Source: Lachnospiraceae bacterium UBA7109 (GTDB taxonomy: Bacteria > Bacillota > Clostridia > Lachnospirales > Lachnospiraceae). From it: a stretch of DNA of 40,305 nucleotides. The stretch's first letter is position 1; each line of letters begins with the position of its first letter. The position numbers and the translations under genes were made by a program. A model generated the notes under the pieces. That model had not been told where the DNA came from and made no database searches. It was given only the letters and a program-made list of their open reading frames with translations. The DNA is taken from contig DKYD01000026.1 of assembly GCA_002492335.1 (NCBI GenBank), positions 1-40,305 on the forward strand, written 5' to 3'. Positions 24,413 to 31,773 of the stretch are shown here, piece after piece.

Positions 24413-25033
24413 TCACATATCCATGTCATCGTCAAACTGAAAATCATCGTCCTGATCAATATTATGATCTGAATTGTTCAGTTTTGACGGTTGTTCCGGA
24501 ATCTCAATCTCCGCCCGGTTATTGCGAACCATATCATAGCACTCCTGCAGAGAATTTACGAGACCGTCATATTTGGTTGTATAACTGTCAAGGGTATGTC
24601 CGATAATACTCTCGGCATTTGCCATAAGATCATCTGCATACTGCATTGCACCGATCCGGATATCATTTGCATCTTTTGTTGCATTGTCCAGAATCTGCTG
24701 AGCCTGCTCCGTAGCTGCTGTAACAACTGCGTTGGCCTGTGCATATGCCTGCTGCATGATTTCATGTTCACTTACAAGCTCATTTGTATGAATCTGTGCC
24801 TCTTCAATCATAGATTCTGCTTTTGACTGTGCATCTGCAAGAATTGCATCTTTATTTGCAATAATTTTCTGATATCGCTTAATCTCATCCGGAGTCTTCA
24901 TGCGAAGCTCTCTGAGAAGTTCATCCATCTGGTCTTTATTTACAATAATCTTAGATGTAGATAACGGCTGAAATTTACAACTGTCAATGTACTCCTCAAT
25001 CTCATCAATAATCTGCTCAATACGGCTGCTCAT
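24413..25033 (-). CDS. Coiled-coil protein of the coaD cluster, function unknown
   Basis: A 206-residue soluble protein. Residues 1-50 carry a small conserved module (IEQIIDEIEEYIDSCK ... MDELLRELRMKTPDEIKRY), residues 60-160 are an alanine/glutamate-rich coiled coil with heptad character resembling ATP-synthase subunit B or DivIVA-type helices, and the tail is acidic (DDDFQFDDDMDM). Automated annotation often calls such proteins 'ATPase subunit H', which I consider unreliable because the match is to coiled-coil composition. It lies three bases after coaD and converges on the ylbJ-like gene with a gap of 23 bases. A cell-division or polar role is only speculation from the DivIVA-like appearance. 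Confidence 0.8.
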   Translation of the reverse strand: MSSRIEQIIDEIEEYIDSCKFQPLSTSKIIVNKDQMDELLRELRMKTPDEIKRYQKIIANKDAILADAQSKAESMIEEAQIHTNELVSEHEIMQQAYAQANAVVTAATEQAQQILDNATKDANDIRIGAMQYADDLMANAESIIGHTLDSYTTKYDGLVNSLQECYDMVRNNRAEIEIPEQPSKLNNSDHNIDQDDDFQFDDDMDM

Positions 25034-25036
25034 TAT

Positions 25037-25525
25037 TTACACTCTCCTTTTCTTTATTTTCTCTTGTATCCTGCTTTCTACATAAGCCGGTACAAATTGA
25101 GAAATATCCCCTCCAAAGGAAGCAATTTCTTTCACTGTAGTGGAACTTAAGTAGGAATATTCCAGACTGGTTGTAAGAAACAAAGTTTCAACCCCTGCTT
25201 CCAGCTTTCGATTTGTCTGTGCCAGCTGAAATTCATACTCGAAATCTGTGATCGCACGAAGACCTCTGATGACTGCTCCTGCATTCATCTTTCTGGCAAA
25301 ATCAACTAAAAGCCCTTCAAAAGAAACCACCGTAACCTTTGGCATATTTTTTGTTACTTCTTTTAACATTTTAACACGTTCTTCTACGGAAAACAACGGA
25401 CTTTTTGCATTATTATTCAATACTCCGACAATTAATTCATCCGCAATTTCAGAAGAACGCATGATGATATCCAGATGTCCGTATGTGACCGGGTCAAAGC
25501 TCCCCGGATAAATTGCTCTTAACAT
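25037..25525 (-). CDS. coaD: Phosphopantetheine adenylyltransferase
   Basis: Penultimate step of coenzyme A synthesis: transfers AMP from ATP to 4'-phosphopantetheine. The 162-residue sequence opens with YPGSFDPVTYGHLDI, containing the nucleotidyltransferase T/HxGH motif, and has the C-terminal SSTTVKEIASFGGDIS loop. Length is typical. The start overlaps the end of rsmD by seven bases, the conserved rsmD-coaD pair of Firmicutes. Confidence 0.97.
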   Translation of the reverse strand: MLRAIYPGSFDPVTYGHLDIIMRSSEIADELIVGVLNNNAKSPLFSVEERVKMLKEVTKNMPKVTVVSFEGLLVDFARKMNAGAVIRGLRAITDFEYEFQLAQTNRKLEAGVETLFLTTSLEYSYLSSTTVKEIASFGGDISQFVPAYVESRIQEKIKKRRV

Positions 25526-26088
25526 ATTTCCTTCCTTCCTGCCGGCTCCAAAAACACATGTTTATTTGTTTTGTATATTTTTTCTTTTATGATCATAAAA
25601 CCAAGTTTCTCTGCATATTCAAAGCTTGTTTCTTTTGAAGCTTCCACAATAATCGTTCCTTCTTCCGCAAGAAGAGAAGACGCGCTTAAGTATTCCAGCA
25701 CTTTCTTTTCAAGCTCCTGATTATACGGCGGATCCATAAAAATAAAATCAAATTCATGCTCTCCCTCAAGAACAGACAAAGCGCCTATAACATCTGACTG
25801 AATCGTCGCTGCCCGTTTTTCAAGATGCGTATCATTTAAATTTTCTTTTATATAAGCCATCGCCTTTGGATTTTTTTCTACAAAAACAGCTTCTTTTGCT
25901 CCACGGCTGAGCGCTTCAATCCCAATCCCACCGCTTCCTGCAAATAAATCAAGAAAGCTGCAGTCATAAATATATGGCGCAAGCATATTAAATAAAGTTT
26001 CCTTAATCCTGTCTGTTGTCGGTCTTGTGTCCAGACCATCCAGAGTCTTTAGCTGTAATCTTTTTGCTGAGCCTGCGATTACTCTCAT
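25519..26088 (-). CDS. rsmD: 16S rRNA (guanine(966)-N2)-methyltransferase
   Basis: Methylates N2 of G966 in 16S rRNA. The 189-residue protein begins MRVIAGSAKRLQLKTLDG, the usual RsmD N-terminus, and has the AdoMet loop FLDLFAGSGGIGIEALSRGA and the catalytic FIFMDPPYNQ. An upstream extension of the frame to 26199 runs through the promoter and lacks homology, so ATG 26088, after GGGAGAG, is chosen. It is the first gene of an operon with coaD and the coiled-coil protein. Confidence 0.95.
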   Translation of the reverse strand: MRVIAGSAKRLQLKTLDGLDTRPTTDRIKETLFNMLAPYIYDCSFLDLFAGSGGIGIEALSRGAKEAVFVEKNPKAMAYIKENLNDTHLEKRAATIQSDVIGALSVLEGEHEFDFIFMDPPYNQELEKKVLEYLSASSLLAEEGTIIVEASKETSFEYAEKLGFMIIKEKIYKTNKHVFLEPAGRKEIC

Positions 26089-26124
26089 CTTTTCTCTCCC
26101 AATTTCTGTTACATATTTCATTTT

Positions 26125-26153
26125 ATTATAAAGAGACAAGCAGAAAATGTCAA
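26125..26153 (-). promoter_or_regulatory. Perfect-consensus sigma-A promoter of the rsmD-coaD operon
   Basis: On the minus strand TTGACA (26153-26148), a 17-base spacer and TATAAT (26130-26125) give all twelve consensus matches. The transcript should start near 26118, about 30 bases before the rsmD ATG. Confidence 0.9.
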
Positions 26154-26212
26154 TGAAAGCCATCAATTTCCATATTGACACATTGACCAAATGCTTCACC
26201 TTTTATCAAAGA

Positions 26213-26260
26213 AAAAAGCATCCGGCGGATTCTCTTTTTTTATCCGTCAGATGCTTTTTC
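26213..26260 (-). terminator. Rho-independent terminator after the SASP gene
   Basis: Minus strand: AAAAGCATC-TGACGGAT, an A-rich loop of about 11 bases, ATCCGCCGGATGCTTTTTTC. The long stem with one or two mismatches is followed by a T run. It also separates SASP transcription from the rsmD promoter. Confidence 0.85.
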
Positions 26261-26293
26261 TCTCATACTACTTTGTTTTACGTTAAATCAAAG

Positions 26294-26500
26294 TTATTTG
26301 CCAGCCATCTGTTTTTCCTGCTGTTCGATCATTTTCTTAACCATATAACCACCAACAGAACCATTCTGTCTGGAAGTAAGGTCTCCGTTATAACCGTCAG
26401 ATAACGGTACTCCTAATTCGTTTGCAACCTCATATTTGAATTTATCAAGTGCACCCTTTGCTTCAGGTACGGCTGCTCTGTTAGATGAACGATTTGCCAT
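26294..26500 (-). CDS. Alpha/beta-type small acid-soluble spore protein
   Basis: DNA-binding protein that saturates the spore chromosome. The 68 residues MANRSSNRAAVPEAKGALD... contain the KYEVANELG segment with the expected GPR protease cleavage site after the Glu, and the conserved GDLTSRQNGSVGGYMVKKMIE C-terminus. Two ATGs are available: 26506 is only three bases after AGGAGG, so I choose 26500, nine bases after it. Expression should depend on forespore sigma-G. A loosely matching TATACTA lies upstream inside the recG 3' end, but I do not annotate it as a promoter. Confidence 0.95.
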   Translation of the reverse strand: MANRSSNRAAVPEAKGALDKFKYEVANELGVPLSDGYNGDLTSRQNGSVGGYMVKKMIEQQEKQMAGK

Positions 26501-26566
26501 TTTCATATTCCTCCTTTTCGTAACTTTGTAACTTTATCTTTGTTACACTGATAGTATATGGAGGAT

Positions 26567-28597
26567 TTAAATTATTACACTGGAAGTTCCTTCATGTTCT
26601 GACAAATTTTTTAACCATTCATTTTCATTTTTCAAAAGCCATTCACAAGCCTCATTTGCCTTCTGAAGAAGCGCTGCATCCTGGTATACGTCACCCAGGC
26701 GGAAATCCATAAGGCCGCTTTGGCGGATTCCGAACAAATCGCCCGGTCCCCGGAGCCTGAGATCTTCGCCTGCGATTTTAAATCCATCATTTGTCCGGTT
26801 TAAAATATCCAGCCGTTCCTTCGTTTCTTTTGATTTTGAGCTGCTCATGAAAATGCAGTACGACTGATGCCTTCCCCGTCCCACGCGTCCTCTGAGCTGA
26901 TGAAGCTGTGCCAGACCGAACCGCTCCGCATTTTCAATCATCATAACAGTTGCATTCGGCACATCAATTCCCACTTCGATAACGGTTGTAGATACGAGAA
27001 TCTGAATTTCATTTCTGCCAAACCGCTCCATGATACCATCTTTTTCTGTCTGTCTCATTCTTCCGTGAAGACAGGTAACGGTAATTTCATTTCCCATTTC
27101 AGCCTGAAGCATCTCTGTATAGTCAATTACATTTTCCACTTCCAGATGTTCGCTTTCCTCTACCATAGGACATATAATATAGCATTGTCTTCCCTGCGCA
27201 ATTTGTTTTTTCATAAATGCATATGCCGTCCGGCGGTATCCGGTATCTACAACGCAGTTCTTAATCGGAAGCCGGTTTGCCGGAAGTTCATCAATTACAG
27301 AAATATCCAGATCTCCATACAAAATAATAGCAAGTGTTCTTGGTATCGGCGTCGCACTCATAACCAGTACGTGAGGAGCACCGCCTTTTCCGGCAAAGGC
27401 TTCTCTTTGTTTGACGCCGAAACGGTGCTGTTCATCCGTTACAACCAGCGCAAGATTATCATAAAACACCTTATCCTGAATCAAGGCATGTGTGCCAATA
27501 ATAATTTTTGCTAATCCACATTCAATTTTATCATAAACTTTTCTTTTTTCTTTTATACTCATAGAGCCGGTAAGCAGAACTGTTTTGACAGGAATCTTAT
27601 ATTCTTCCAGAAGCTTTGTGACAGATTCATAATGTTGTCTTGCCAGCACCTCTGTCGGAGCCATCATCGCTCCCTGACAGCCATTTAACGCAGTGTTAAG
27701 AAGCGCCAGTACCGCAACAATTGTTTTACCGGATCCCACGTCACCCTGAACCAGCCTGGACATAACCGTGTCAGAAGCCATATCCTTTGCAATATCAGAC
27801 CAGACTCTTTTTTGTGCTTTCGTAAGTTCATAGGGCAGCTTCTGAATAAATTCATCCACCTGTCCGGTCTTTTTCATTACATATTCATTAACCAGCTTCT
27901 CGTTATTTTCCTTCAACCTCCGGAGCGATATAATAAACATCAAAAATTCTTCAAAAACAAGACGTTCCCTTGCCCGATAGAAGGATTCTTTATCCTCTGG
28001 AAAATGAATTTCCCGGATCGCATCGTGATACTCTGCCAGCCCGTATTTTAATCGAAGTTCCTCCGGCAGAGCGTCTTTTGTCAAATCCAGGTTTTCTATC
28101 ACCTGTTTTATCGCTTTTACAACTGCATTATTCGAAAGCCCTGCAGTCAATCCGTATATCGGCTGCAGAGTATCTAGTTTTTCTTCATACTTTTCACCTG
28201 GATAATAAATTTCCGGATGTTCCATGACAATCCCGGATTTTCTTGCCATAATCCGACCCCGGAGGGTAATCCGTCCGCCTTTTGCAAGAGTATTTCTTAA
28301 AAATGGCATATTAAACCAATTCACACGGAGAGTACCTGTGATATCTTTTACATACGCTGTTGTCACCTGCATCTGCCGGTTTCCGGATACCTGTACTCTT
28401 CCGTACAGGAGTCCGCTGACAGTCATGACTCTTCCCTCTTCCAGCTCGCTCACAGGTACTGCGCCTTCATAGACATCATAGCTTCTGGGGTAATAACGGA
28501 GTAAATCACCTGCGGTATATATTCCCAGCTTTTGAAAAAGCTTTTCGGTTTTTTCTCCAATTCCTTTTAATTCACGAATTCTGCTCTGTTCAATCAT
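26567..28597 (-). CDS. recG: ATP-dependent DNA helicase RecG
   Basis: Remodels stalled replication forks and branched DNA. The 676-residue protein has the N-terminal wedge domain (OB fold, about residues 45-140), Walker A GDVGSGKT at residues 285-292, the DEQH box at 388-391, SATPIPRTLA, and C-terminal motifs QLRGRVGRG. Length is normal for RecG. A stem-loop lies in the 58-base gap after fakA, so its level may be set by read-through. It is the last gene of the asp23-fakA-recG group. Confidence 0.97.
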   Translation of the reverse strand: MIEQSRIRELKGIGEKTEKLFQKLGIYTAGDLLRYYPRSYDVYEGAVPVSELEEGRVMTVSGLLYGRVQVSGNRQMQVTTAYVKDITGTLRVNWFNMPFLRNTLAKGGRITLRGRIMARKSGIVMEHPEIYYPGEKYEEKLDTLQPIYGLTAGLSNNAVVKAIKQVIENLDLTKDALPEELRLKYGLAEYHDAIREIHFPEDKESFYRARERLVFEEFLMFIISLRRLKENNEKLVNEYVMKKTGQVDEFIQKLPYELTKAQKRVWSDIAKDMASDTVMSRLVQGDVGSGKTIVAVLALLNTALNGCQGAMMAPTEVLARQHYESVTKLLEEYKIPVKTVLLTGSMSIKEKRKVYDKIECGLAKIIIGTHALIQDKVFYDNLALVVTDEQHRFGVKQREAFAGKGGAPHVLVMSATPIPRTLAIILYGDLDISVIDELPANRLPIKNCVVDTGYRRTAYAFMKKQIAQGRQCYIICPMVEESEHLEVENVIDYTEMLQAEMGNEITVTCLHGRMRQTEKDGIMERFGRNEIQILVSTTVIEVGIDVPNATVMMIENAERFGLAQLHQLRGRVGRGRHQSYCIFMSSSKSKETKERLDILNRTNDGFKIAGEDLRLRGPGDLFGIRQSGLMDFRLGDVYQDAALLQKANEACEWLLKNENEWLKNLSEHEGTSSVII

Positions 28598-28619
28598 ATC
28601 TCTTTTCCTGTTAAAAATA

Positions 28620-28648
28620 AGGCCAGACCCCGCAGCGGAACCTGACCT
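28620..28648 (-). terminator. Stem-loop between fakA-like gene and recG
   Basis: The minus strand folds AGGTCAGGTTCC against GGGGTCTGGCCT with four G-U pairs and a five-base loop, then TATTTTTAAC. The hairpin is strong enough to act as a partial terminator or attenuator of the downstream recG, with no clear recG promoter after it. Confidence 0.55.
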
Positions 28649-28655
28649 CTTTTAT

Positions 28656-30317
28656 TTATTCAACTGCCAGTACGTAATAATAAATCGGCTGACCTCCGTA
28701 ATGCACATCTACATCAATATCCGGATATAAAGCTTCAATTTCTTTCGTAAAGGATTCTGCATCTGCTTCTGTTACTTCTTCACCATAATAAAGGCTGATC
28801 AGTTCGGAATCATCATCTGTCAGTTCGGAAAGCAGCTCTTTTGTGGTACTGTTTATATCCTTGCCAACCGCAAGAATACCGCTGTCACCAATTCCCATAA
28901 TATCGCCTTCATGAATCTCCTTATCGTCGATATGAGTATCTCTTACTGCATAAGTAATCTGTCCAGATTTCACATTCTTGATTTCTTCAAGCATTGTCTC
29001 TTCATTAGAAGCCGCATCTCCTTCCGGATCAAAATTAATCAATGCTGTAATCCCCTGCGGTACTGTTTTTGTCGGAATAACAATAATCTCCTTGTCTTCC
29101 ACAAGAGCTTTTGCCTGATTTGCCGCAAGTACAATGTTTTTATTGTTTGGAAGGATAAAAATGCTTTCTGCGTTTACATTGGAAATTGCATTTAACATAT
29201 CCTCCGTACTTGGATTCATAGTCTGTCCGCCTTCAATGATATAATCAGCTCCTAATTCCCTGAAAATCTCATTCATACCCTCTCCAATCGAAACAGCAAT
29301 GAAGCCCATTGGTTTTGCCGGTTCTTTTTTTGCCTCTTCCGCCTGCTGCATAGCAAGCTTTTCCGCATCCCGGATTAATTTCTCATGATGCTCTTCTCTC
29401 ATATTATCAATCTTCATACGAGACAGCTGTCCGTATGACAATGCCTTTTGGATTGCAAGTCCCGGATCATTTGTGTGTACATGAATTTTTACCACATCAT
29501 CATCTGCAACACATACAATGGAGTCACCCAGAGAAGAAAGATATGCCTTAAACTCTCTTTCATCTTCTTCTGTAAATTCTTTTTCTGTTAAAATAATAAA
29601 TTCCGTACAGTATCCAAATCTGATATCCGCAGCCTCCTGTACATCAATCTTCGCAGCAACTGCACCAGCTTCCGGTTTCATTGTACTGTAATCAATTTCC
29701 TTACCAAGAAATGCGTCATAAGCGCCACGGATTACTTCCAGAAGCCCCTGTCCTCCGGAGTCTACCACTCCTGCTTCCTTGAGTACCGGAAGCATGTCCG
29801 GAGTCTTCATAAGAACCTCCTCCGCATAAGAAATTACCGCCGGAATAAATTCTTCCAGATCTTCGGTTTCCAGCGCCATCTCAGCTGCTTTTTCTGCAAT
29901 TCCGCTTGCCACCGTAAGAATGGTACCTTCCTTAGGCTTCATAACTGCTTTATAAGCTGTATCCCGCGCTCTCTTACATGCGGCCGCAAGAGCAGCAGCA
30001 TCAATCTCACCTTCTTCACGGATCGACCTTGTAAAACCACGAAGAAGCTGTGAAAGAATTACACCAGAGTTACCTCTTGCCCCCCGCAGGGAACCGGAAG
30101 AGATTGCCTTGGCAAGCTCTTTGATGTCCGGATTATGAAGTGCAGTCACTTCCTTTGCCGCAGCCATAATCGTAAGAGACATATTTGTTCCCGTATCGCC
30201 ATCCGGAACCGGAAATACATTTAACTCATTAATGAACTCTTTTTTTGCTTCAATATTCTGTGCGCCCGCAAGAAACATCTTCGCAAGCATATCCACCTGG
30301 ATTGTTTTCGTAGCCAC
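28656..30317 (-). CDS. fakA: DAK2/DhaL-domain fatty acid kinase subunit, FakA (YloV)-like
   Basis: A 553-residue protein with an N-terminal DhaL (dihydroxyacetone-kinase ADP-binding) domain. The Mg-ATP loop ELNVFPVPDGDTGTN is at residues 31-45, followed by RGARGNSGVILSQLLRGF. The C-terminal half contains the conserved central domain (HVHTNDPGLAIQKALSYGQL) and the YloV C-terminal domain. FakA phosphorylates fatty acids bound to FakB (DegV) partners, which are not in this window. It lies 17 bases after the Asp23-family gene, as in other Firmicutes (yloU-yloV). Confidence 0.94.
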   Translation of the reverse strand: MATKTIQVDMLAKMFLAGAQNIEAKKEFINELNVFPVPDGDTGTNMSLTIMAAAKEVTALHNPDIKELAKAISSGSLRGARGNSGVILSQLLRGFTRSIREEGEIDAAALAAACKRARDTAYKAVMKPKEGTILTVASGIAEKAAEMALETEDLEEFIPAVISYAEEVLMKTPDMLPVLKEAGVVDSGGQGLLEVIRGAYDAFLGKEIDYSTMKPEAGAVAAKIDVQEAADIRFGYCTEFIILTEKEFTEEDEREFKAYLSSLGDSIVCVADDDVVKIHVHTNDPGLAIQKALSYGQLSRMKIDNMREEHHEKLIRDAEKLAMQQAEEAKKEPAKPMGFIAVSIGEGMNEIFRELGADYIIEGGQTMNPSTEDMLNAISNVNAESIFILPNNKNIVLAANQAKALVEDKEIIVIPTKTVPQGITALINFDPEGDAASNEETMLEEIKNVKSGQITYAVRDTHIDDKEIHEGDIMGIGDSGILAVGKDINSTTKELLSELTDDDSELISLYYGEEVTEADAESFTKEIEALYPDIDVDVHYGGQPIYYYVLAVE

Positions 30318-30334
30318 CTTAAAATCCTCCTTAA

Positions 30335-30694
30335 CTAATCAATGTTTCTTACACCTTCAATATAGATATTAATTTTATCTACAGGCATTCCCGAGAATTC
30401 TTCCACACGATATTTCACATTACTGATCAGATTATCTGTTACAGCTGAAATACTTACGCCATATGAAACAACAATATGAAAATCCAGAACCACATGATTA
30501 TCTTCTGTAATATTCACCTGAATTCCTTTTGTCAGACTCTCACGCTTCAGAAGATGAACCAGTCCATCTTTTACATTGACTGCAGCCATTCCTACAATAC
30601 CAAAACATTCCACTGCCACAGAACCTGCATACTTTGCAATTACATCAGAATCAATCGTAATAATGCCAAGATCTGTACTCATACAACCTTTCAT
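30335..30694 (-). CDS. Asp23/Gls24 family envelope stress protein (YloU-like)
   Basis: A 119-residue soluble protein with the Asp23/DUF322 fold: repeated strands DLGIITIDSDVIAKYAGSVAVECFGIVGMA, LDFHIVVSYGVSISAV and VDKINIYIEGVR. The family is membrane-associated through partners and is co-encoded with FakA. ATG 30694, eight bases after GGAGG, is the start; the longer frame begins at a GTG inside that ribosome site. A sigma-A promoter lies 50 bases upstream. Confidence 0.92.
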   Translation of the reverse strand: MKGCMSTDLGIITIDSDVIAKYAGSVAVECFGIVGMAAVNVKDGLVHLLKRESLTKGIQVNITEDNHVVLDFHIVVSYGVSISAVTDNLISNVKYRVEEFSGMPVDKINIYIEGVRNID

Positions 30695-30747
30695 ATTTAT
30701 AACCTCCACTTTTATAGTTAATCACTAATCCGCATATTAACAGCAAT

Positions 30748-30776
30748 ATTATACTCTCTTTTGCGCTATATTACAA
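30748..30776 (-). promoter_or_regulatory. Sigma-A promoter of asp23-fakA-recG
   Basis: On the minus strand TTGTAA (30776-30771), a 17-base spacer and perfect TATAAT (30753-30748). The transcript would start near 30742, about 48 bases before the start codon. Confidence 0.8.
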
Positions 30777-30802
30777 ACATAAAATACCAGAAAAAGAAAA
30801 AA

Positions 30803-30827
30803 CCCAGATTTCAAAGAGAAATCTGAG
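30803..30827 (-). terminator. Rho-independent terminator after rpmB
   Basis: Minus strand CTCAGATTTC, TCTTT loop, GAAATCTGGG, then TTTTTTCTTTTT. The stem has nine pairs and a long T tract. It separates rpmB from the asp23 promoter. Confidence 0.9.
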
Positions 30828-30842
30828 TCCCATTAACTTTTC

Positions 30843-31031
30843 TTATGCACGCTCTACTTTTCCTGACTTTAAGCAAGAAGTACATACATACATCTTCTTT
30901 GTTCCGCCGTTTTCTGTCTTTACACGAACGGATTTAACATTTGATTTCCACATCTTTGGTGTCTTTCTATGAGAGTGACTTACATTATTACCAAAGTGAG
31001 CACCCTTTTCGCAAATAGCACATTTAGCCAT
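30843..31031 (-). CDS. rpmB: 50S ribosomal protein L28, zinc-binding (C+) form
   Basis: A 62-residue ribosomal protein with the typical GNNVSHSHRKTPKMWKSN region. Two cysteine pairs, CAIC near the N-terminus and CTSC near residues 51-54, form a zinc ribbon, so this is the C+ type, whose expression in some bacteria is exchanged for a zinc-free copy under zinc limitation. TAGGAGG six bases before ATG. It has its own promoter and terminator and stands in the rpmB-asp23-fakA-recG arrangement seen in other Firmicutes. Confidence 0.97.
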   Translation of the reverse strand: MAKCAICEKGAHFGNNVSHSHRKTPKMWKSNVKSVRVKTENGGTKKMYVCTSCLKSGKVERA

Positions 31032-31087
31032 GACTGCACCTCCTAACGCTCATATATAGTCCGATCTCCGAACTTACAACACTAGAT

Positions 31088-31116
31088 ATTCTAACAGAAT
31101 ATTTTGAGGAATGCAA
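31088..31116 (-). promoter_or_regulatory. Sigma-A promoter of rpmB
   Basis: On the minus strand TTGCAT (31116-31111), a 17-base spacer and TAGAAT (31093-31088). The leader before rpmB is about 50 bases. No L28 autoregulatory structure is evident. Confidence 0.75.
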
Positions 31117-31139
31117 GCACTATTTCGTATTTTCTGTCA

Positions 31140-31277
31140 TTAACAGCAAAATAAATTGTATCCTGCCAATACGCACAGAATCACGCAAAGAATTTCTACG
31201 AAGGTATTTGGCAAAAGAAGTGCCAATATAATACCTACCGCCATCCAAAATAAAGCAAACCCGATAATACGTTTCAG
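31140..31277 (-). CDS. Unannotated 45-residue hydrophobic membrane protein with a probable CTG start
   Basis: Between rpmB and gerW the minus strand encodes an in-frame peptide that begins LKRIIGFALFWMAVG, continues through the turn PNTFVE and ends GYNLFCC. It has two hydrophobic segments separated by that turn. No ATG, GTG or TTG follows the in-frame TAG upstream; the only reasonable initiator is CTG 31277, seven bases after GAGGGG. An ATG at 31282 lies two bases after GAGGGG, but in another frame that stops after two codons (ATG-TTC-TGA). A one-base deletion in the start region would explain this, and so would a genuine CTG start. I recall similar short proteins with an aromatic-rich KRIIG-FALFWMAVG opening in Lachnospiraceae, but I cannot check. 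Function is unknown. Confidence 0.55.
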   Translation of the reverse strand: MKRIIGFALFWMAVGIILALLLPNTFVEILCVILCVLAGYNLFCC

Positions 31278-31328
31278 AACATATCCCCTCTTCTAAAACG
31301 CTTTCTAATATATTATGCAGTATAACAG

Positions 31329-31360
31329 AAAAAATGCCTGATTCCTCCCGGCTGTATCAG
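31329..31360 (-). terminator. Possible terminator overlapping the gerW stop codon
   Basis: On the minus strand CTGAT pairs with ATCAG, with a weaker inner CC/GG pairing, and is followed by GCATTTTTTC. The stem is short, so termination may be partial. It would close the U32-ftsW-PBP-gerW transcript before the micro-protein gene. Confidence 0.4.
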
Positions 31361-31755
31361 AGTTCTTCTGTTTCTTTTTCATTTAAGATATCCACAACAT
31401 CGCTTTCTGTCATTGTGTCATTTTTCCCTGCTGTAAATTTATCCACAACATCTGGAACCATATCAAGGATTTTTGTGATCGTATCCTGATTTTTGATATT
31501 TACAAGCCTGGTATGTCCATTCTGAATGACCAGAACTGCACAAGGAGTCATCTTACCGCCAATACCGCCTGCGCCTTTATCCTTTTTATCATTTCCCCAC
31601 GCTCCGGCGCCTACTGCAAAAGAAACATCCACAAGAGGCAGAATAATCGTATCTTTGATTTGAATTGCTTCTCCCACAACAGTCTTTGAAGTAATCACAC
31701 CATCCATACCTTCAAAAAGAGCTTCTACTGTTCCTTTAAAATTACTGTCTGCCAT
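31357..31755 (-). CDS. gerW: Spore germination/sporulation protein GerW (YtfJ) family
   Basis: A 132-residue protein of the YtfJ family, known in B. subtilis to be made in the forespore and needed for germination. The conserved LFEGMDGVI, DTIILPLVDVSFAVGAG, GAGGIGGKMTPCAVLVI and the VPDVVDKF segment are all present, with the expected Gly-rich stretch. ATG 31755, eight bases after GGAGG, is preferred to the TTG two codons upstream. It follows the DUF2953 gene by 18 bases, the same pair as ytfI-ytfJ in Bacillus. Confidence 0.94.
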   Translation of the reverse strand: MADSNFKGTVEALFEGMDGVITSKTVVGEAIQIKDTIILPLVDVSFAVGAGAWGNDKKDKGAGGIGGKMTPCAVLVIQNGHTRLVNIKNQDTITKILDMVPDVVDKFTAGKNDTMTESDVVDILNEKETEEL

Positions 31756-31773
31756 ATCCAATTCCTCCTAATA

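Noticed and set aside
26540..26600. Sigma-G promoter for the SASP gene
   Set aside because: A TATACTA matches the -10 at all but one position, but no good -35 is found at the proper spacing.
26867..27514. Plus-strand open frame of 215 codons
   Set aside because: It is antisense to the helicase core of recG, has no recognisable motif and no ribosome site, and is explained by codon bias on the other strand.
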